Source of the DNA: Devosia sp. MC521
GTDB lineage: Bacteria; Pseudomonadota; Alphaproteobacteria; Rhizobiales; Devosiaceae
Direction: 5' to 3'
Length of the DNA stretch: 64,000 bases
NCBI RefSeq assembly: GCF_014127105.1
Contig: NZ_CP059902.1
Span: forward strand, 839,001-903,000
Shown here: positions 26,607 to 35,720 of the stretch, in pieces
How the letters are laid out: the number at the start of each line of letters is the position of its first letter
Position numbering within the stretch: position 1 is the first letter of the stretch
Program-made: the position numbers and the translations under genes
The notes under the pieces: model-generated
Database searches by the model: none
What the model saw: only the letters and a program-made list of their open reading frames with translations
Told to the model about the DNA's origin: nothing

Positions 26607-28046
26607 ATGAGCACGGCAAAGCCGAAGTTGAATTTCTACAATACGCTCACGCGCTCGAAAGCGCCGTTTGAGCCTATGGATGCCAACAACGTCCGCATGT
26701 ATGCGTGCGGGCCGACGGTTTATGACTTTGCCCATATCGGTAATGGTCGTGCGGCTATCGTCTTCGATCTGCTGTTCCGCGTGCTGCGCTATACCTATGG
26801 CGCTGAACACGTGACCTACGTTCGTAACCTCACCGACGTTGACGACAAGATCAACGCTCGCGCGCTGCGTGATCACCCCGATCTGCCGCTCAACGAGGCG
26901 ATCCGAAAAGTCACCGAAACGACGGCTGCACAGTACCAGAAGGACGTCGCCGCTCTCGGCTGCATGGAGCCGACCGTTCAGCCGCGCGCCACCGATAATA
27001 TTGAAGAAATGCAGCGCTTGATTGCGACGCTGATCGAACGCGACCATGCCTACGAAACCAATGGCGAAGTGCTTTTTGCTGTCGATAGCATGGACGATTA
27101 TGGCCAGCTTTCGGGCCGCAGCCTTGAGGATAATCTCGCCGGCGCGCGCATTGCCGTCGAAAGCCACAAGCGCAATCCGGCTGACTTCGTGCTCTGGAAG
27201 CAATCGTCGGCTGAAGAACCGGGCTGGGATAGCCCATGGGGCCGTGGTCGTCCGGGTTGGCATATTGAGTGCTCGGCCATGTCCGAGCGGTATCTCGGCA
27301 AGACCTTTGACATTCACGGCGGTGGGCTCGACTTGATCTTCCCTCACCACGAAAACGAAATCGCTCAGTCCCGTTGCGCTCATGGTTCGCACGCCATGGC
27401 CAACGTCTGGATGCACAATGGCTTCCTTCAAGTGGAAGGCCAGAAGATGTCCAAATCCTTGGGCAACTTCTTCACCATCCAGCAGCTTCTCGAAACCACG
27501 GATTTCGGCGGCCGCACATGGCCGGGCGAAGTCCTGCGCCTCGCGATGCTTATGACCCATTATCGTGAGCCAATCGACTTTACGCTAAAGCGCCTTGAAG
27601 AAGCAGAGGGCCTGCTCGTCAAGTGGGCCATAGCCGCCGAACAGGGAACGGACCATTCGCACCCAGATGAACAGGTGATGGAAGCGTTGCGAGACGACCT
27701 GAACTTCTCTAAAGCGCGAGTTGCACTCGAAAGTTTGGCTGGTAAAGCCAAAAAAAATGAACCCGGCGCCGCAGGTAGCCTGATCTCCACACTGTCCTAT
27801 CTTGGTTTTCATGACCTGCGCCAGTTTATCGATACTGGCGTAACAGAGGACGTTTACGAAGTTTATGTGAACTCGAAAGGGTACAGTGTTGATGAGAAGG
27901 TCGCCGCCCGTCTCGCTGCTCTCAACGCCAAAAACTTCGCTGAGGCCGATGCAATCCGCAATGAACTCGCGGCACAGGGGATCGCGCTTCTTGATGGTAA
28001 GGATGAAAATGGTCAGCGCACCACCAAGTGGGAGCTTAAACGCTAA
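26607..28046 (+). CDS. cysS: Cysteine-tRNA ligase
   Basis: This class I synthetase charges tRNA(Cys). It shows the zinc Cys and HIGH-type motif in [17 protein letters not shown] (about 31-46), the zinc-binding ECSAMS segment, and the KMSKSLGNF loop (about 281-288). The length is 479 residues. I chose the ATG at 26607 ([13 protein letters not shown]); an upstream in-frame start at 26553 would add 18 residues that do not resemble the family. No T-box is present, as expected in this group. It is followed by a VOC protein gene after 73 bases. Confidence 0.95.
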   Translation: MSTAKPKLNFYNTLTRSKAPFEPMDANNVRMYACGPTVYDFAHIGNGRAAIVFDLLFRVLRYTYGAEHVTYVRNLTDVDDKINARALRDHPDLPLNEAIRKVTETTAAQYQKDVAALGCMEPTVQPRATDNIEEMQRLIATLIERDHAYETNGEVLFAVDSMDDYGQLSGRSLEDNLAGARIAVESHKRNPADFVLWKQSSAEEPGWDSPWGRGRPGWHIECSAMSERYLGKTFDIHGGGLDLIFPHHENEIAQSRCAHGSHAMANVWMHNGFLQVEGQKMSKSLGNFFTIQQLLETTDFGGRTWPGEVLRLAMLMTHYREPIDFTLKRLEEAEGLLVKWAIAAEQGTDHSHPDEQVMEALRDDLNFSKARVALESLAGKAKKNEPGAAGSLISTLSYLGFHDLRQFIDTGVTEDVYEVYVNSKGYSVDEKVAARLAALNAKNFAEADAIRNELAAQGIALLDGKDENGQRTTKWELKR

Positions 28047-28119
28047 TCCATTGGAGCTACTGACATAACTTGTCACGGTAAACGCCTAAAGCCTTGGTAC
28101 ATCATTCTAGGAGAGAAAA

Positions 28120-28503
28120 ATGATCGACCACATCGGCATACTCGTTTCGGATTGGGCCCGTTCAAAGGCCTTCTACGATGCTGCCTTTGCGCCTTTAGGC
28201 ATCACCATGCTGGCTGAGGTGCCGCTGGAATACACCGGCGGCGTCAAGGTCGGTGGTTATGGCAAGACTAAGCCTGATTTTTGGCTGACCGAACACCCAA
28301 ATCCCGGAACCGGTCGTCATTATGCGATCACGGCGGAAAATCGCGCCGCTGTGGACGCGTTTTACGCTGCGGCAATGGCGGTTGGTGCACAGGACAATGG
28401 TGCGCCCGGCCCACGCCCCCAGTACCACCAGCACTACTACGGCGCTTTCGTCATCGATCCGGATGGAAACAACATAGAGGCGGTCATTCATGCCCCAGAG
28501 TGA
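28120..28503 (+). CDS. VOC family protein (glyoxalase/dioxygenase fold)
   Basis: The 127-residue protein has the paired beta-alpha-beta-beta-beta fold: MIDHIGILVSDWARSKAFYD at the start and DPDGNNIEAVIH at the end are the two halves. Metal ligands are probably His4, a Glu and others. Such proteins include glyoxalases, dioxygenases and resistance proteins, and the activity cannot be assigned here. An excellent ribosome site (AGGAGA) precedes the ATG. The gene overlaps the next one by 14 bases, so they are translated from one message. Confidence 0.85.
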   Translation: MIDHIGILVSDWARSKAFYDAAFAPLGITMLAEVPLEYTGGVKVGGYGKTKPDFWLTEHPNPGTGRHYAITAENRAAVDAFYAAAMAVGAQDNGAPGPRPQYHQHYYGAFVIDPDGNNIEAVIHAPE

Positions 28504-28978
28504 GACGTTCAGTGGCGGCTGCCAGTGCGGCGCTGTCCGGTATCGCTTCAATGTGCGCCCTCGTGGCGCACATATCTGCCATTGTCGAATGTGCCAGAAG
28601 GCGTTCGGCGGCTTCTATGCGCCGCTTGTTGGCGAACATGTTCGCAACTTCGAAGTCACGCGCGGAACGATTACCCTGTTCCGGTCGTCCGATCTGGTCG
28701 AGCGCGGCTTCTGCAATGCCTGCGGTACGCCGCTCAGCTTCAAATACAGTGACGGCGAATGGATGAGTGTTTCCATCGGCTCGCTCGATACGCCGGAAGC
28801 CTTTCCACCCAAAGATCAACACGGCACGGAATCCCGACTGTCCTGGGCCAATCAGCTCGGCCATTTGCCTGATATAGGGCCATACTCTGCCGAGGAGTTG
28901 GAGACCGTCGAAGAGATCCGGCTCAGCAACCACCAACACCCTGACCACGACACGGCCGTCTGGCCGCAAGAACAATAA
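28490..28978 (+). CDS. GFA family (glutathione-dependent formaldehyde-activating-like) protein
   Basis: This 162-residue zinc protein shows the GFA cysteine pattern: GGCQCGAVRY (about 9-18), CHCRMCQ (about 30-36) and CNACGTPL (about 75-82). GFA proteins include S-hydroxymethylglutathione synthase, but most, like this one, are only known as small zinc-binding proteins of unsure activity. It overlaps the VOC gene by 14 bases and ends 19 bases before cimA, so the three may form one transcript, though no shared pathway is evident. Confidence 0.87.
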   Translation: MPQSETFSGGCQCGAVRYRFNVRPRGAHICHCRMCQKAFGGFYAPLVGEHVRNFEVTRGTITLFRSSDLVERGFCNACGTPLSFKYSDGEWMSVSIGSLDTPEAFPPKDQHGTESRLSWANQLGHLPDIGPYSAEELETVEEIRLSNHQHPDHDTAVWPQEQ

Positions 28979-28997
28979 AACTCAGTTAGGCTCAATC

Positions 28998-30602
28998 ATG
29001 TCTCGCGAACGCCTCTATCTCTTTGACACCACGCTGCGCGACGGCGCGCAAACGGCTGGCATTGAATTCTCGCTGGAAGACAAGATTGCTATTACCAAGC
29101 TGCTCGAACAGCTTGGCGTCGACTACATCGAGGGCGGCTATCCCGGTGCCAACCCCATCGACACCGAGTTCTTTGAGAAACGTCGCACGAAGAGCGCCAA
29201 ATTCACCGCCTTCGGTATGACCAAGCGGGCAGGGCGCTCTGCCTCCAACGATCCCGGCGTCACCGCGATTGTGCAGTCCGCTGCCGACGCAACGTGTTTT
29301 GTCGCCAAGGCATGGGACTATCAGGTCGAACTCGCCCTCAGCTCGACCACTGACGAGCATTTGGAAGGCATCACCGATACGGTCCGCACCGCTGCAGCAG
29401 CGGGCAAGGAAGTGCTCGTCGATCTCGAACACTTCTTCGACGGCTTTAAAGCCAATCCAACCTATGCCCTCGACTGCGTCAAGACTGCCCTAGCCGCTGG
29501 CGCGCGTTGGGTCGTGCTGTGCGACACCAATGGTGGCACCATGCCTTCCGAAATCCGCCAGATCATTGGCAAGGTGCTGGAAATCGCTCCCGGCGACCGT
29601 CTCGGCATTCACCCGCACGATGACACGGGCCAAGCGGTGGCGAACGCTCTTGCCGCGATTGAAACCGGCGTGCGTCAGGTTCAGGGCACACTCAACGGTC
29701 TTGGTGAGCGCTGTGGCAACACCAATCTCATCACGCTCATTCCGACGCTGGTTCTGAAGCCATTCTATGCTGAGCGTTTTGAAACCGGCGTCACGGCCGA
29801 CCAGCTTGAGCGTCTCACCCATATTTCCCGCGCCTTTGATGATCGCCTCAATCGCGCCCCTGCGCCTCAAGCGCCTTATGTAGGCAAGGCTGCATTCGCC
29901 ACGAAGGCCGGTATCCACGCCTCGGCACTGCTCAAAGATTTTTCGACCTATGAGCACGTGCCGCCCGAAAGCATTGGCAATGAGCGCGCCATCATGGTGT
30001 CGCAACAGGCCGGTAAATCGAACCTGCTCACCGCCCTCGCGCGCCATAACATCGTCCTCGAAAAGGACGATCCACGCCTCGAAAAGCTCCTGGCTGAAGT
30101 TAAAGAGCGAGAAGCGCGCGGTTATTCTTACGACGGGGCCGATGCGTCCTTTGCTATTCTTGCGCGCCGCATCCTCGGCACGCTGCCCGAATACTTCCAA
30201 GTTGAGCATTACCGCGCCATGGTCGAACGCCGTCCCAATGCTCAGGGGGATGAAGTGGTCACCGAGGCGGTGGTGAAGATTGTCGTTGGTGGCGAGCGCT
30301 TGATGTCCGTGGCCGAGGGCAACGGCCCTGTTAATGCGCTGGACGTGGCTCTGCGTAAGGACCTCGGCATTTATTCTTCGCGGATCGAAGACCTCGAACT
30401 CGCTGATTTTAAGGTGCGTATCCTCGACGGCGGCACGAGCGCGGTCACTCGTGTACTGGTCGAAAGCCGCGACGGCACTGGCGAGCGCTGGTCTACAATC
30501 GGTGTCTCCGCCAATATCATTGATGCAAGCTTTGAAGCTCTGTATGAATCGATCACATTCAAGCTGCTGAAAACTGAAGCGCATCAGTCGCAAACAGTCT
30601 AA
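28998..30602 (+). CDS. cimA: Citramalate synthase (CimA)
   Basis: The enzyme condenses pyruvate and acetyl-CoA to (R)-citramalate, opening a threonine-independent route to isoleucine. The HMGL-like TIM barrel starts with FDTTLRDGAQTAGIEFS (about 8-24), contains HPHDDTGQAV with the metal His ligands near residue 207, and the family-specific LNGLGERCGN. The C-terminal 130 residues form a LeuA-type regulatory domain, expected to bind isoleucine. A length of 534 residues, longer than typical homocitrate synthase, and the barrel details favour CimA over LeuA. Confidence 0.9.
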   Translation: MSRERLYLFDTTLRDGAQTAGIEFSLEDKIAITKLLEQLGVDYIEGGYPGANPIDTEFFEKRRTKSAKFTAFGMTKRAGRSASNDPGVTAIVQSAADATCFVAKAWDYQVELALSSTTDEHLEGITDTVRTAAAAGKEVLVDLEHFFDGFKANPTYALDCVKTALAAGARWVVLCDTNGGTMPSEIRQIIGKVLEIAPGDRLGIHPHDDTGQAVANALAAIETGVRQVQGTLNGLGERCGNTNLITLIPTLVLKPFYAERFETGVTADQLERLTHISRAFDDRLNRAPAPQAPYVGKAAFATKAGIHASALLKDFSTYEHVPPESIGNERAIMVSQQAGKSNLLTALARHNIVLEKDDPRLEKLLAEVKEREARGYSYDGADASFAILARRILGTLPEYFQVEHYRAMVERRPNAQGDEVVTEAVVKIVVGGERLMSVAEGNGPVNALDVALRKDLGIYSSRIEDLELADFKVRILDGGTSAVTRVLVESRDGTGERWSTIGVSANIIDASFEALYESITFKLLKTEAHQSQTV

Positions 30603-30648
30603 AGCCTCATAATGACTATCGGGCTTAACTATTCTCCGGGAGGGCAAA

Positions 30649-32397
30649 CTGGCCGACACTGCTCCGAAAAGACCACTTGCTCTGACGATCGGAGCGGCGG
30701 CGGTCACACTTCTTGTCATCCTCGGCGTGCTCGTTGGCCCGTCGTTTGTTAGCTGCTTCAATAGCCCTGCAGGCTTGGGCCAGTGCCTGCACGGCAAAAT
30801 GGCCGATGCCGGGCTTGTGCCCGCTCAGCCTGCGCCTGTTGTCGCTGAAGTTCCTGCTGAAGCGCCTGCTGAGCAGGTTGCGCCAGTTGTGGCTGAAGCA
30901 ACACCGGAAGCGGTTTCGAGCGAGCCAGTGCTCGACGTTACCCCGCCTGCCGAAGCCGCACCGGCAATCGACGTTGACGGCGTTGTAGCTGCCACCTTCT
31001 CCCTGCTGCGTGCAGAGCCCGATGGTTCTGTTGTTATCGCGGGTAGCGGTCAGCCGGGCGCTGACATTCAGCTCTTTGCTAATGGCGACCTTCTGGGTGA
31101 AACCGAAGTTGAGCCGAGCGGCGACTGGGTCTTCGTTCCTGAGCAGCCGCTCGCGACAGGCGGCCTTGAAATCACGCTGGGCCAGAACGGCGAGCCAAGC
31201 TCGACAGATCAGGCCTTCATCGTTGTCATCAACGAAGACAAGACCACGCAGCCACTCGTCGTTGCCAGCGCGCCTGGAAAAATCAGCGAAGTGTTGCAGG
31301 GCTTGGTCGCGTCCAACGCCGCTGCCGGCGCAGCCGACGCTGACGCAACCGATGATACAGCCGTCGAGGTGGCTATGGCCCCCACAGCGGCCGTTGCTGC
31401 ACCCGAAGCGCCTGCTGCGCCAAGCGAAGCAGCACCTTCAGCCACCGAAACGGCAGAACCGTCTGTTGACGTTGCAGACGCACCGGTAGCCGTTTCTGAT
31501 GCCGAACCTGCGCCAACTGAACCTTCTGCAACAACTTCAGAGCCTGTCGTTGCGCAAGAGCCAGTTGCAACGCCGGAACCGGCTGCTGTGCCCGTAGAGC
31601 CCGCAACGCCATCGACCGAGAATGTTGTTGCAGAACCTGCCGCACCGGTCGCGCCAGAAACTGTTGAGGCTCCCGCGCCAACGGAGGCCGTTCCTGCTCC
31701 TGCCGTCGTCGCTGCTGTCATTCCGCCAACAATTGACGCAATCGAACTCGAAGGCACGCGCAGCTTCTTTGCTGGTGCGGGCACCAACGATGCCACCATC
31801 CGCCTCTATGTCGACGATGGCTTCATCGCTGACACCACCATCGCAGATGGGCGCTGGCTGATTGAAGGCGAGTCGGTGCTAAAACCTGGCAACCAGCGCG
31901 TCCGCATTGATATGCTCAAGGCTGGAACCTCCGAGGTCATCAGCCGCGCTGAAGTGGACTTCGTCCTCGACGTGCCAGTCGAACCGGAAACCGTCGTGGC
32001 GGAAGCGCCTGCTGCCGCAACAGCTCCAGAGCCAACACCTGCGCCTGCTCAAGCACCTGCGGCCACGGCCGAACCAGCAACGCCAGCGACACCAGCACAG
32101 CCAGTTGAATCCTCAGCTGTTGAACAGCCAGTTGCGGTCGCTGAGGCGCCTGCAGCGGCTCCAGAAGCTGCAGTACCAACCATGGTCGCAGTTTCTCTGG
32201 GTGATCCGAACGCGCAGCGTTTTGCCTCGGGCAAGGCGATCATTCGCCGTGGTGATAATCTCTGGACCATCGCACGTCGCGTTTATGGTGAAGGCTTGAA
32301 GTACACCACGATCTACGAGGCTAATACTGGCCAGATCCGCGATCCGGACCGCATTTATCCCGGTCAGGTCTTCAGCCTGCCTGAAGCGGCCAACTAA
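30649..32397 (+). CDS. LysM-domain envelope protein with long Ala/Pro/Glu linkers; likely CTG start
   Basis: The best start is CTG at 30649, five bases after the strong ribosome site GGGAGGG (30638-30644). It gives a basic N-terminus and one membrane helix (LALTIGAAAVTLLVILGV, about 11-28). The next conventional start, GTG at 30727, has no ribosome site and would remove that helix. Two bacterial Ig-like repeats (about 108-175 and 360-445) each have an xxSGDW or DGRW type strand, separated by repetitive A/P/E/V linkers, and a LysM domain closes the protein (IRRGDNLWTIARRVYGEG...). It is probably anchored in the inner membrane and binds peptidoglycan. Total 582 residues. Confidence 0.82.
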   Translation: MADTAPKRPLALTIGAAAVTLLVILGVLVGPSFVSCFNSPAGLGQCLHGKMADAGLVPAQPAPVVAEVPAEAPAEQVAPVVAEATPEAVSSEPVLDVTPPAEAAPAIDVDGVVAATFSLLRAEPDGSVVIAGSGQPGADIQLFANGDLLGETEVEPSGDWVFVPEQPLATGGLEITLGQNGEPSSTDQAFIVVINEDKTTQPLVVASAPGKISEVLQGLVASNAAAGAADADATDDTAVEVAMAPTAAVAAPEAPAAPSEAAPSATETAEPSVDVADAPVAVSDAEPAPTEPSATTSEPVVAQEPVATPEPAAVPVEPATPSTENVVAEPAAPVAPETVEAPAPTEAVPAPAVVAAVIPPTIDAIELEGTRSFFAGAGTNDATIRLYVDDGFIADTTIADGRWLIEGESVLKPGNQRVRIDMLKAGTSEVISRAEVDFVLDVPVEPETVVAEAPAAATAPEPTPAPAQAPAATAEPATPATPAQPVESSAVEQPVAVAEAPAAAPEAAVPTMVAVSLGDPNAQRFASGKAIIRRGDNLWTIARRVYGEGLKYTTIYEANTGQIRDPDRIYPGQVFSLPEAAN

Positions 32398-32415
32398 TCT
32401 TATAGGAAAACGAAA

Positions 32416-32438
32416 CGGCGCCTGCGGGCGCCGTTTTT
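32416..32438 (+). terminator. Terminator of the LysM protein gene
   Basis: CGGCGCC (32416-32422), loop TGCG, GGCGCCG (32427-32433), then five T residues, 18 bases after the stop. Confidence 0.9.
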
Positions 32439-32469
32439 ACGCCTATTGCAATTACGGACACAAAGGGCC

Positions 32470-32826
32470 ATGTTCCATCGCAATTCACCGATCAAGCAAA
32501 GCCCCATGCGCGACGACGATATTGCCAACATGATGCGAGCCCTAGGCCACCCTGTGCGCCTAGAGATTTTGCGTATTATGGCCTCCCAACAACAAGGCGA
32601 GTGTTGCTGCGGCGACGTAACCGACAGCCTCACTCTGGCCCAGTCCACGGTGTCCCAGCACATTAAAGTGCTGCTGGATGTTGGACTGATCGAGCGTCGA
32701 CCACACGGCACGCGCAATCGCTATTGCATCCGCCATGACACTTTGGCTGAGCTAAACTCAGCTTTTGGCGGACTTCTGCAGGGGCTCTTGCCTCTAACCG
32801 CAACCAAGGAAGCGGAACCAGCCTAA
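32470..32826 (+). CDS. ArsR-family metal-responsive repressor
   Basis: The 118-residue protein has a winged helix with ALGHPVRLEILRIMA (about 24-38) and the recognition helix LAQSTVSQHIKVLLDVGLIE. The triplet Cys segment GECCCGDV falls where SmtB/ArsR proteins have the ELCVCDL thiol metal site, so As(III), Sb(III) or another soft metal is a reasonable inducer. The start is chosen at the ATG at 32470; a TTG at 32446 and ATG at 32506 are alternatives. Its stop TAA overlaps the ATG of the following exporter by one base, so both are one operon. Confidence 0.88.
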   Translation: MFHRNSPIKQSPMRDDDIANMMRALGHPVRLEILRIMASQQQGECCCGDVTDSLTLAQSTVSQHIKVLLDVGLIERRPHGTRNRYCIRHDTLAELNSAFGGLLQGLLPLTATKEAEPA

Positions 32827-34721
32827 TGGTGCCTCCCACTGCCGAAAAGAAGCCGTCCGTTAACGCGGACGAAGGTTCCGTATTTTCTACGGTCAAGAAC
32901 CTGTGGCCCTACATGTGGCCTGCAGATCGCCCTGATCTGAAAACACGGGTTATGCTCGCTATTGGCGCACTTTTGCTCAGCAAGGTCGCCACCACACTCA
33001 TCCCATTCGCCTACAAGGGTGTCATCGACAGTCTCGATGGCGCGCAGCCCGACAAGCAGCTGATCTTGGGTCTGGCCGTGCCGATCGCCCTGGTGATCGC
33101 CTATGTGCTCGGCAACGTCATTGATGCTGGTTTCCAGCAGTTGCGTGACGTTCTGTTTGCCAGCGTCGGCCAGAATGCTGTGCGCAAGCTGGCGCTACAG
33201 ACCTTCCACCACATGCACAAGCTGTCGCTGCGGTTCCATCTGCAGCGCCGTACCGGTGGTCTTTCCCGTGTTATCGAGCGTGGCACCAAGGGAATCGAAG
33301 CCGTTGTGCGTTTCGCCATGCTCAACATCGCCCCGACGATTGTTGAGTTCATCATTGTTGGCGTGATTTTCGTCTGGCTCTTCGGCATCAGCTACCTTGG
33401 CGTGCTGGTGGTGATGATCTGGGCCTATCTCTATTTCACCATCAAGGCGTCGAACTGGCGTATCGCGATCCGTCGCGACATGAACGACAGCGACACCGAT
33501 GCCAATGGCAAGGCGATCGACAGCCTTCTCAATTTTGAAACGGTGAAGTACTTCGCCAATGAGAAGATGGAAGCGGCGCGCTTCGATAAAGCCATGGCGC
33601 GCTATGAGCGCTCTGCGGTTCGCATCTGGACCTCGCTGGGCTTCCTGAACTTCGGTCAGGCGCTGATCTTCTATAGCGGCTTCCTGATCATCTCGATCAT
33701 GTCGATCCGTGGCGTCATGGACGGCACGCTCACCCTCGGCGATTTCGTTTTGCTCAACACCTTCCTGATGCAGATCTACCGTCCGTTGAACTTCATTGGC
33801 TTTGTTTATCGCGAGCTCCGTCAGGGCCTCACCGATATCGAAGAAATGTTCAAGCTCTTGGATCAGGACCCTGAAATTCAGGACAAGCCGACGGCCAAGC
33901 CGCTGACCGTCACAGGGCCGGTTATTCGCTTTGAAGACGTTACCTTCCACTACGATCCTGACCGCGCCATCCTAAAGGGCGTAAGCTTCGAAGTACCGGC
34001 AGGTAAAACGGTCGCTATCGTTGGGCCAACTGGCGCGGGCAAGTCGACCATCTCGCGTCTTCTGTTCCGCTTCTATGATGTCACCGGCGGCCGCATCACC
34101 ATTGACGGTCAAGACCTCCGTGATGTCACGCAGGAGAGCCTGCGCTCGGCCATCGGCATGGTTCCGCAGGATACCGTGCTGTTCAACGACACCATCGGCT
34201 ACAACATTCAATATGGTCGTCCGGGAGCCTCCACTGAGGAGGTCAAGGAAGCGGCGCGCATGGCGCAAGTCGGCGATTTCATCACCCGTCTTCCCAAGGG
34301 GTATGAAACCCCCGTTGGCGAGCGTGGCCTAAAGCTGTCGGGTGGTGAAAAGCAACGTGTTGCGATCGCGCGCACGATCCTCAAATCGCCCTCGATCCTG
34401 ATCCTTGACGAGGCCACATCTGCCCTCGACACCAAAACCGAACGCGACATTCAGCAGGCGCTGGACGAAGTTTCGCGCAACCGGACCACTGTCGTCATCG
34501 CCCACCGTCTTTCGACGGTCGTCAACGCTGACGAGATTCTGGTGTTGCGTGATGGTCTCGTGGCTGAACGCGGCAACCACACGTCGCTTCTGGCTCAGGA
34601 TGGCCTCTACGCACAGATGTGGAGCCGCCAGCGCGAAGCGACCGAAGCTGAAGAAAAGCTGGCGCAGACCAAGGACGATCCCGACGGTTTCGTCACCCGC
34701 GGTACACCTGCCTGGCAGTAG
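32826..34721 (+). CDS. Atm1/HMT1-type ABC exporter (fused permease and ATPase)
   Basis: The 631-residue half-transporter has six membrane helices (about 35-330) and a C-terminal ATPase with Walker A GPTGAGKST (about 399-407), a Q-loop, signature LSGGEKQR, Walker B ILILDEATSALD and the switch His in VIAHRLST. The sequence around FETVKYFANE is characteristic of the Atm1 branch, whose bacterial members export glutathione conjugates of heavy metals. As it is directly behind an ArsR-type repressor with a thiol metal motif, metal-glutathione efflux is the best guess. It has its own terminator. Confidence 0.9.
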   Translation: MVPPTAEKKPSVNADEGSVFSTVKNLWPYMWPADRPDLKTRVMLAIGALLLSKVATTLIPFAYKGVIDSLDGAQPDKQLILGLAVPIALVIAYVLGNVIDAGFQQLRDVLFASVGQNAVRKLALQTFHHMHKLSLRFHLQRRTGGLSRVIERGTKGIEAVVRFAMLNIAPTIVEFIIVGVIFVWLFGISYLGVLVVMIWAYLYFTIKASNWRIAIRRDMNDSDTDANGKAIDSLLNFETVKYFANEKMEAARFDKAMARYERSAVRIWTSLGFLNFGQALIFYSGFLIISIMSIRGVMDGTLTLGDFVLLNTFLMQIYRPLNFIGFVYRELRQGLTDIEEMFKLLDQDPEIQDKPTAKPLTVTGPVIRFEDVTFHYDPDRAILKGVSFEVPAGKTVAIVGPTGAGKSTISRLLFRFYDVTGGRITIDGQDLRDVTQESLRSAIGMVPQDTVLFNDTIGYNIQYGRPGASTEEVKEAARMAQVGDFITRLPKGYETPVGERGLKLSGGEKQRVAIARTILKSPSILILDEATSALDTKTERDIQQALDEVSRNRTTVVIAHRLSTVVNADEILVLRDGLVAERGNHTSLLAQDGLYAQMWSRQREATEAEEKLAQTKDDPDGFVTRGTPAWQ

Positions 34722-34745
34722 TCATCGTCTAACGCCAATGTACCC

Positions 34746-34784
34746 AACGGGGCCGTAAGCTTGCTTATGGCCCCGTTTCTTTTG
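34746..34784 (+). terminator. Terminator of the ArsR-Atm1 operon
   Basis: AACGGGGCC (34746-34754) pairs with GGCCCCGTT (34769-34777), with extra pairing inside the loop, then TTCTTTT. It ends 12 bases before the stop of the convergent cysQ. Confidence 0.9.
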
Positions 34785-34795
34785 TGCTGAGCCGA

Positions 34796-35629
34796 CTAAC
34801 TCGGCTCGAGCTCCTTCAACGTAGTGACCATTTTCAGTGCCGCGCGCTGTGCCAGCTCTTCGCTATTGGCCGCGACAAAGAACGGATTGAGGTAATTGCT
34901 CTCTGCCTTTTTATAGGCGAGGGGGAGTCCGTCGAGGGTCAGAACGACGCCGCCAGCGGCTTCCAGAACCGCTTGGCCTGCCGCTGTATCCCACTCATTG
35001 GTCGGCGTGAAACGCGGATAAAGTTGCGCATCGCCGCGAGCCAAAAGACAGAACTTGAGCGACGAGCCCACCGACACATCTTCTTCGATAGCGAAGTGTT
35101 CGCAAAGCTTTTCCAAGGCCACATGCCCATGCGAGCGACTGGCCACCACACGCATGATGTCGGAGGACTGCACTTGCAACGGCACGATATTGGTGACTTC
35201 GTCATCGACAACCACAGCGCTCCAAGCGCCATTTCTGTCGCCAACGAACAGCTCTCCGCTGACGGGCGCGAGGACGACGCCCATGACGGGTCTCACGCCC
35301 TCTACCAGCGCAATATTGACCGTGAACTCGCCATTGCGCTTGATGAATTCCTTCGTCCCGTCGAGCGGGTCCACGACGAAGAACTTCTCACCCAGCTCGG
35401 GAATGTAGCCTGCCGCTGCGCTTTCCTCAGCGAGAACGGGAATGCCCGTTGTGTTGAGGTGCTCCAAAATGACCGCTTCAGCTGCACCATCCGCCTCTGT
35501 CACGGGCGATCCATCGCTCTTGCTGACCACAGCGATAGGCCGATGGTAAACTTCGCAGATCACCTTAGCGGCGTCGATGGACGCGCGGATAGCAAGCGCG
35601 GTGATGGGATCAGTCGAGAGGGGAAGCAT
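34796..35629 (-). CDS. cysQ: 3'(2'),5'-bisphosphate nucleotidase CysQ
   Basis: This inositol-monophosphatase-fold enzyme removes phosphate from 3'-phosphoadenosine 5'-phosphate, the by-product of sulfate assimilation. Metal-binding motifs are LAEESA (near residue 67), DPLDGTKEF (near 88-96) and WDTAAGQAVLEAAG (near 212). At 277 residues it has the normal length. It is the last gene of a run of minus-strand genes, 91 bases after the SDR gene. Confidence 0.9.
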   Translation of the reverse strand: MLPLSTDPITALAIRASIDAAKVICEVYHRPIAVVSKSDGSPVTEADGAAEAVILEHLNTTGIPVLAEESAAAGYIPELGEKFFVVDPLDGTKEFIKRNGEFTVNIALVEGVRPVMGVVLAPVSGELFVGDRNGAWSAVVVDDEVTNIVPLQVQSSDIMRVVASRSHGHVALEKLCEHFAIEEDVSVGSSLKFCLLARGDAQLYPRFTPTNEWDTAAGQAVLEAAGGVVLTLDGLPLAYKKAESNYLNPFFVAANSEELAQRAALKMVTTLKELEPS

Positions 35630-35720
35630 GGCAGACCAGCATATTGCGATCTGTCACGCTTACTCCGTGCCTTGCGCGCTGACAATTCGCGCCAAGGGTA
35701 TGGTTTTGTTTCGTTCGCTG

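Noticed and set aside
29490..30797. A 435-codon antisense frame over citramalate synthase
   Set aside because: Same reason: it lies opposite a well-supported conserved enzyme and resembles no known protein.
31209..31799. A 196-codon open frame antisense to the LysM protein gene
   Set aside because: It arises from the repetitive GC-rich A/P/E linkers, and its product is low-complexity Ala/Gly/Ser/Thr with no ribosome site.
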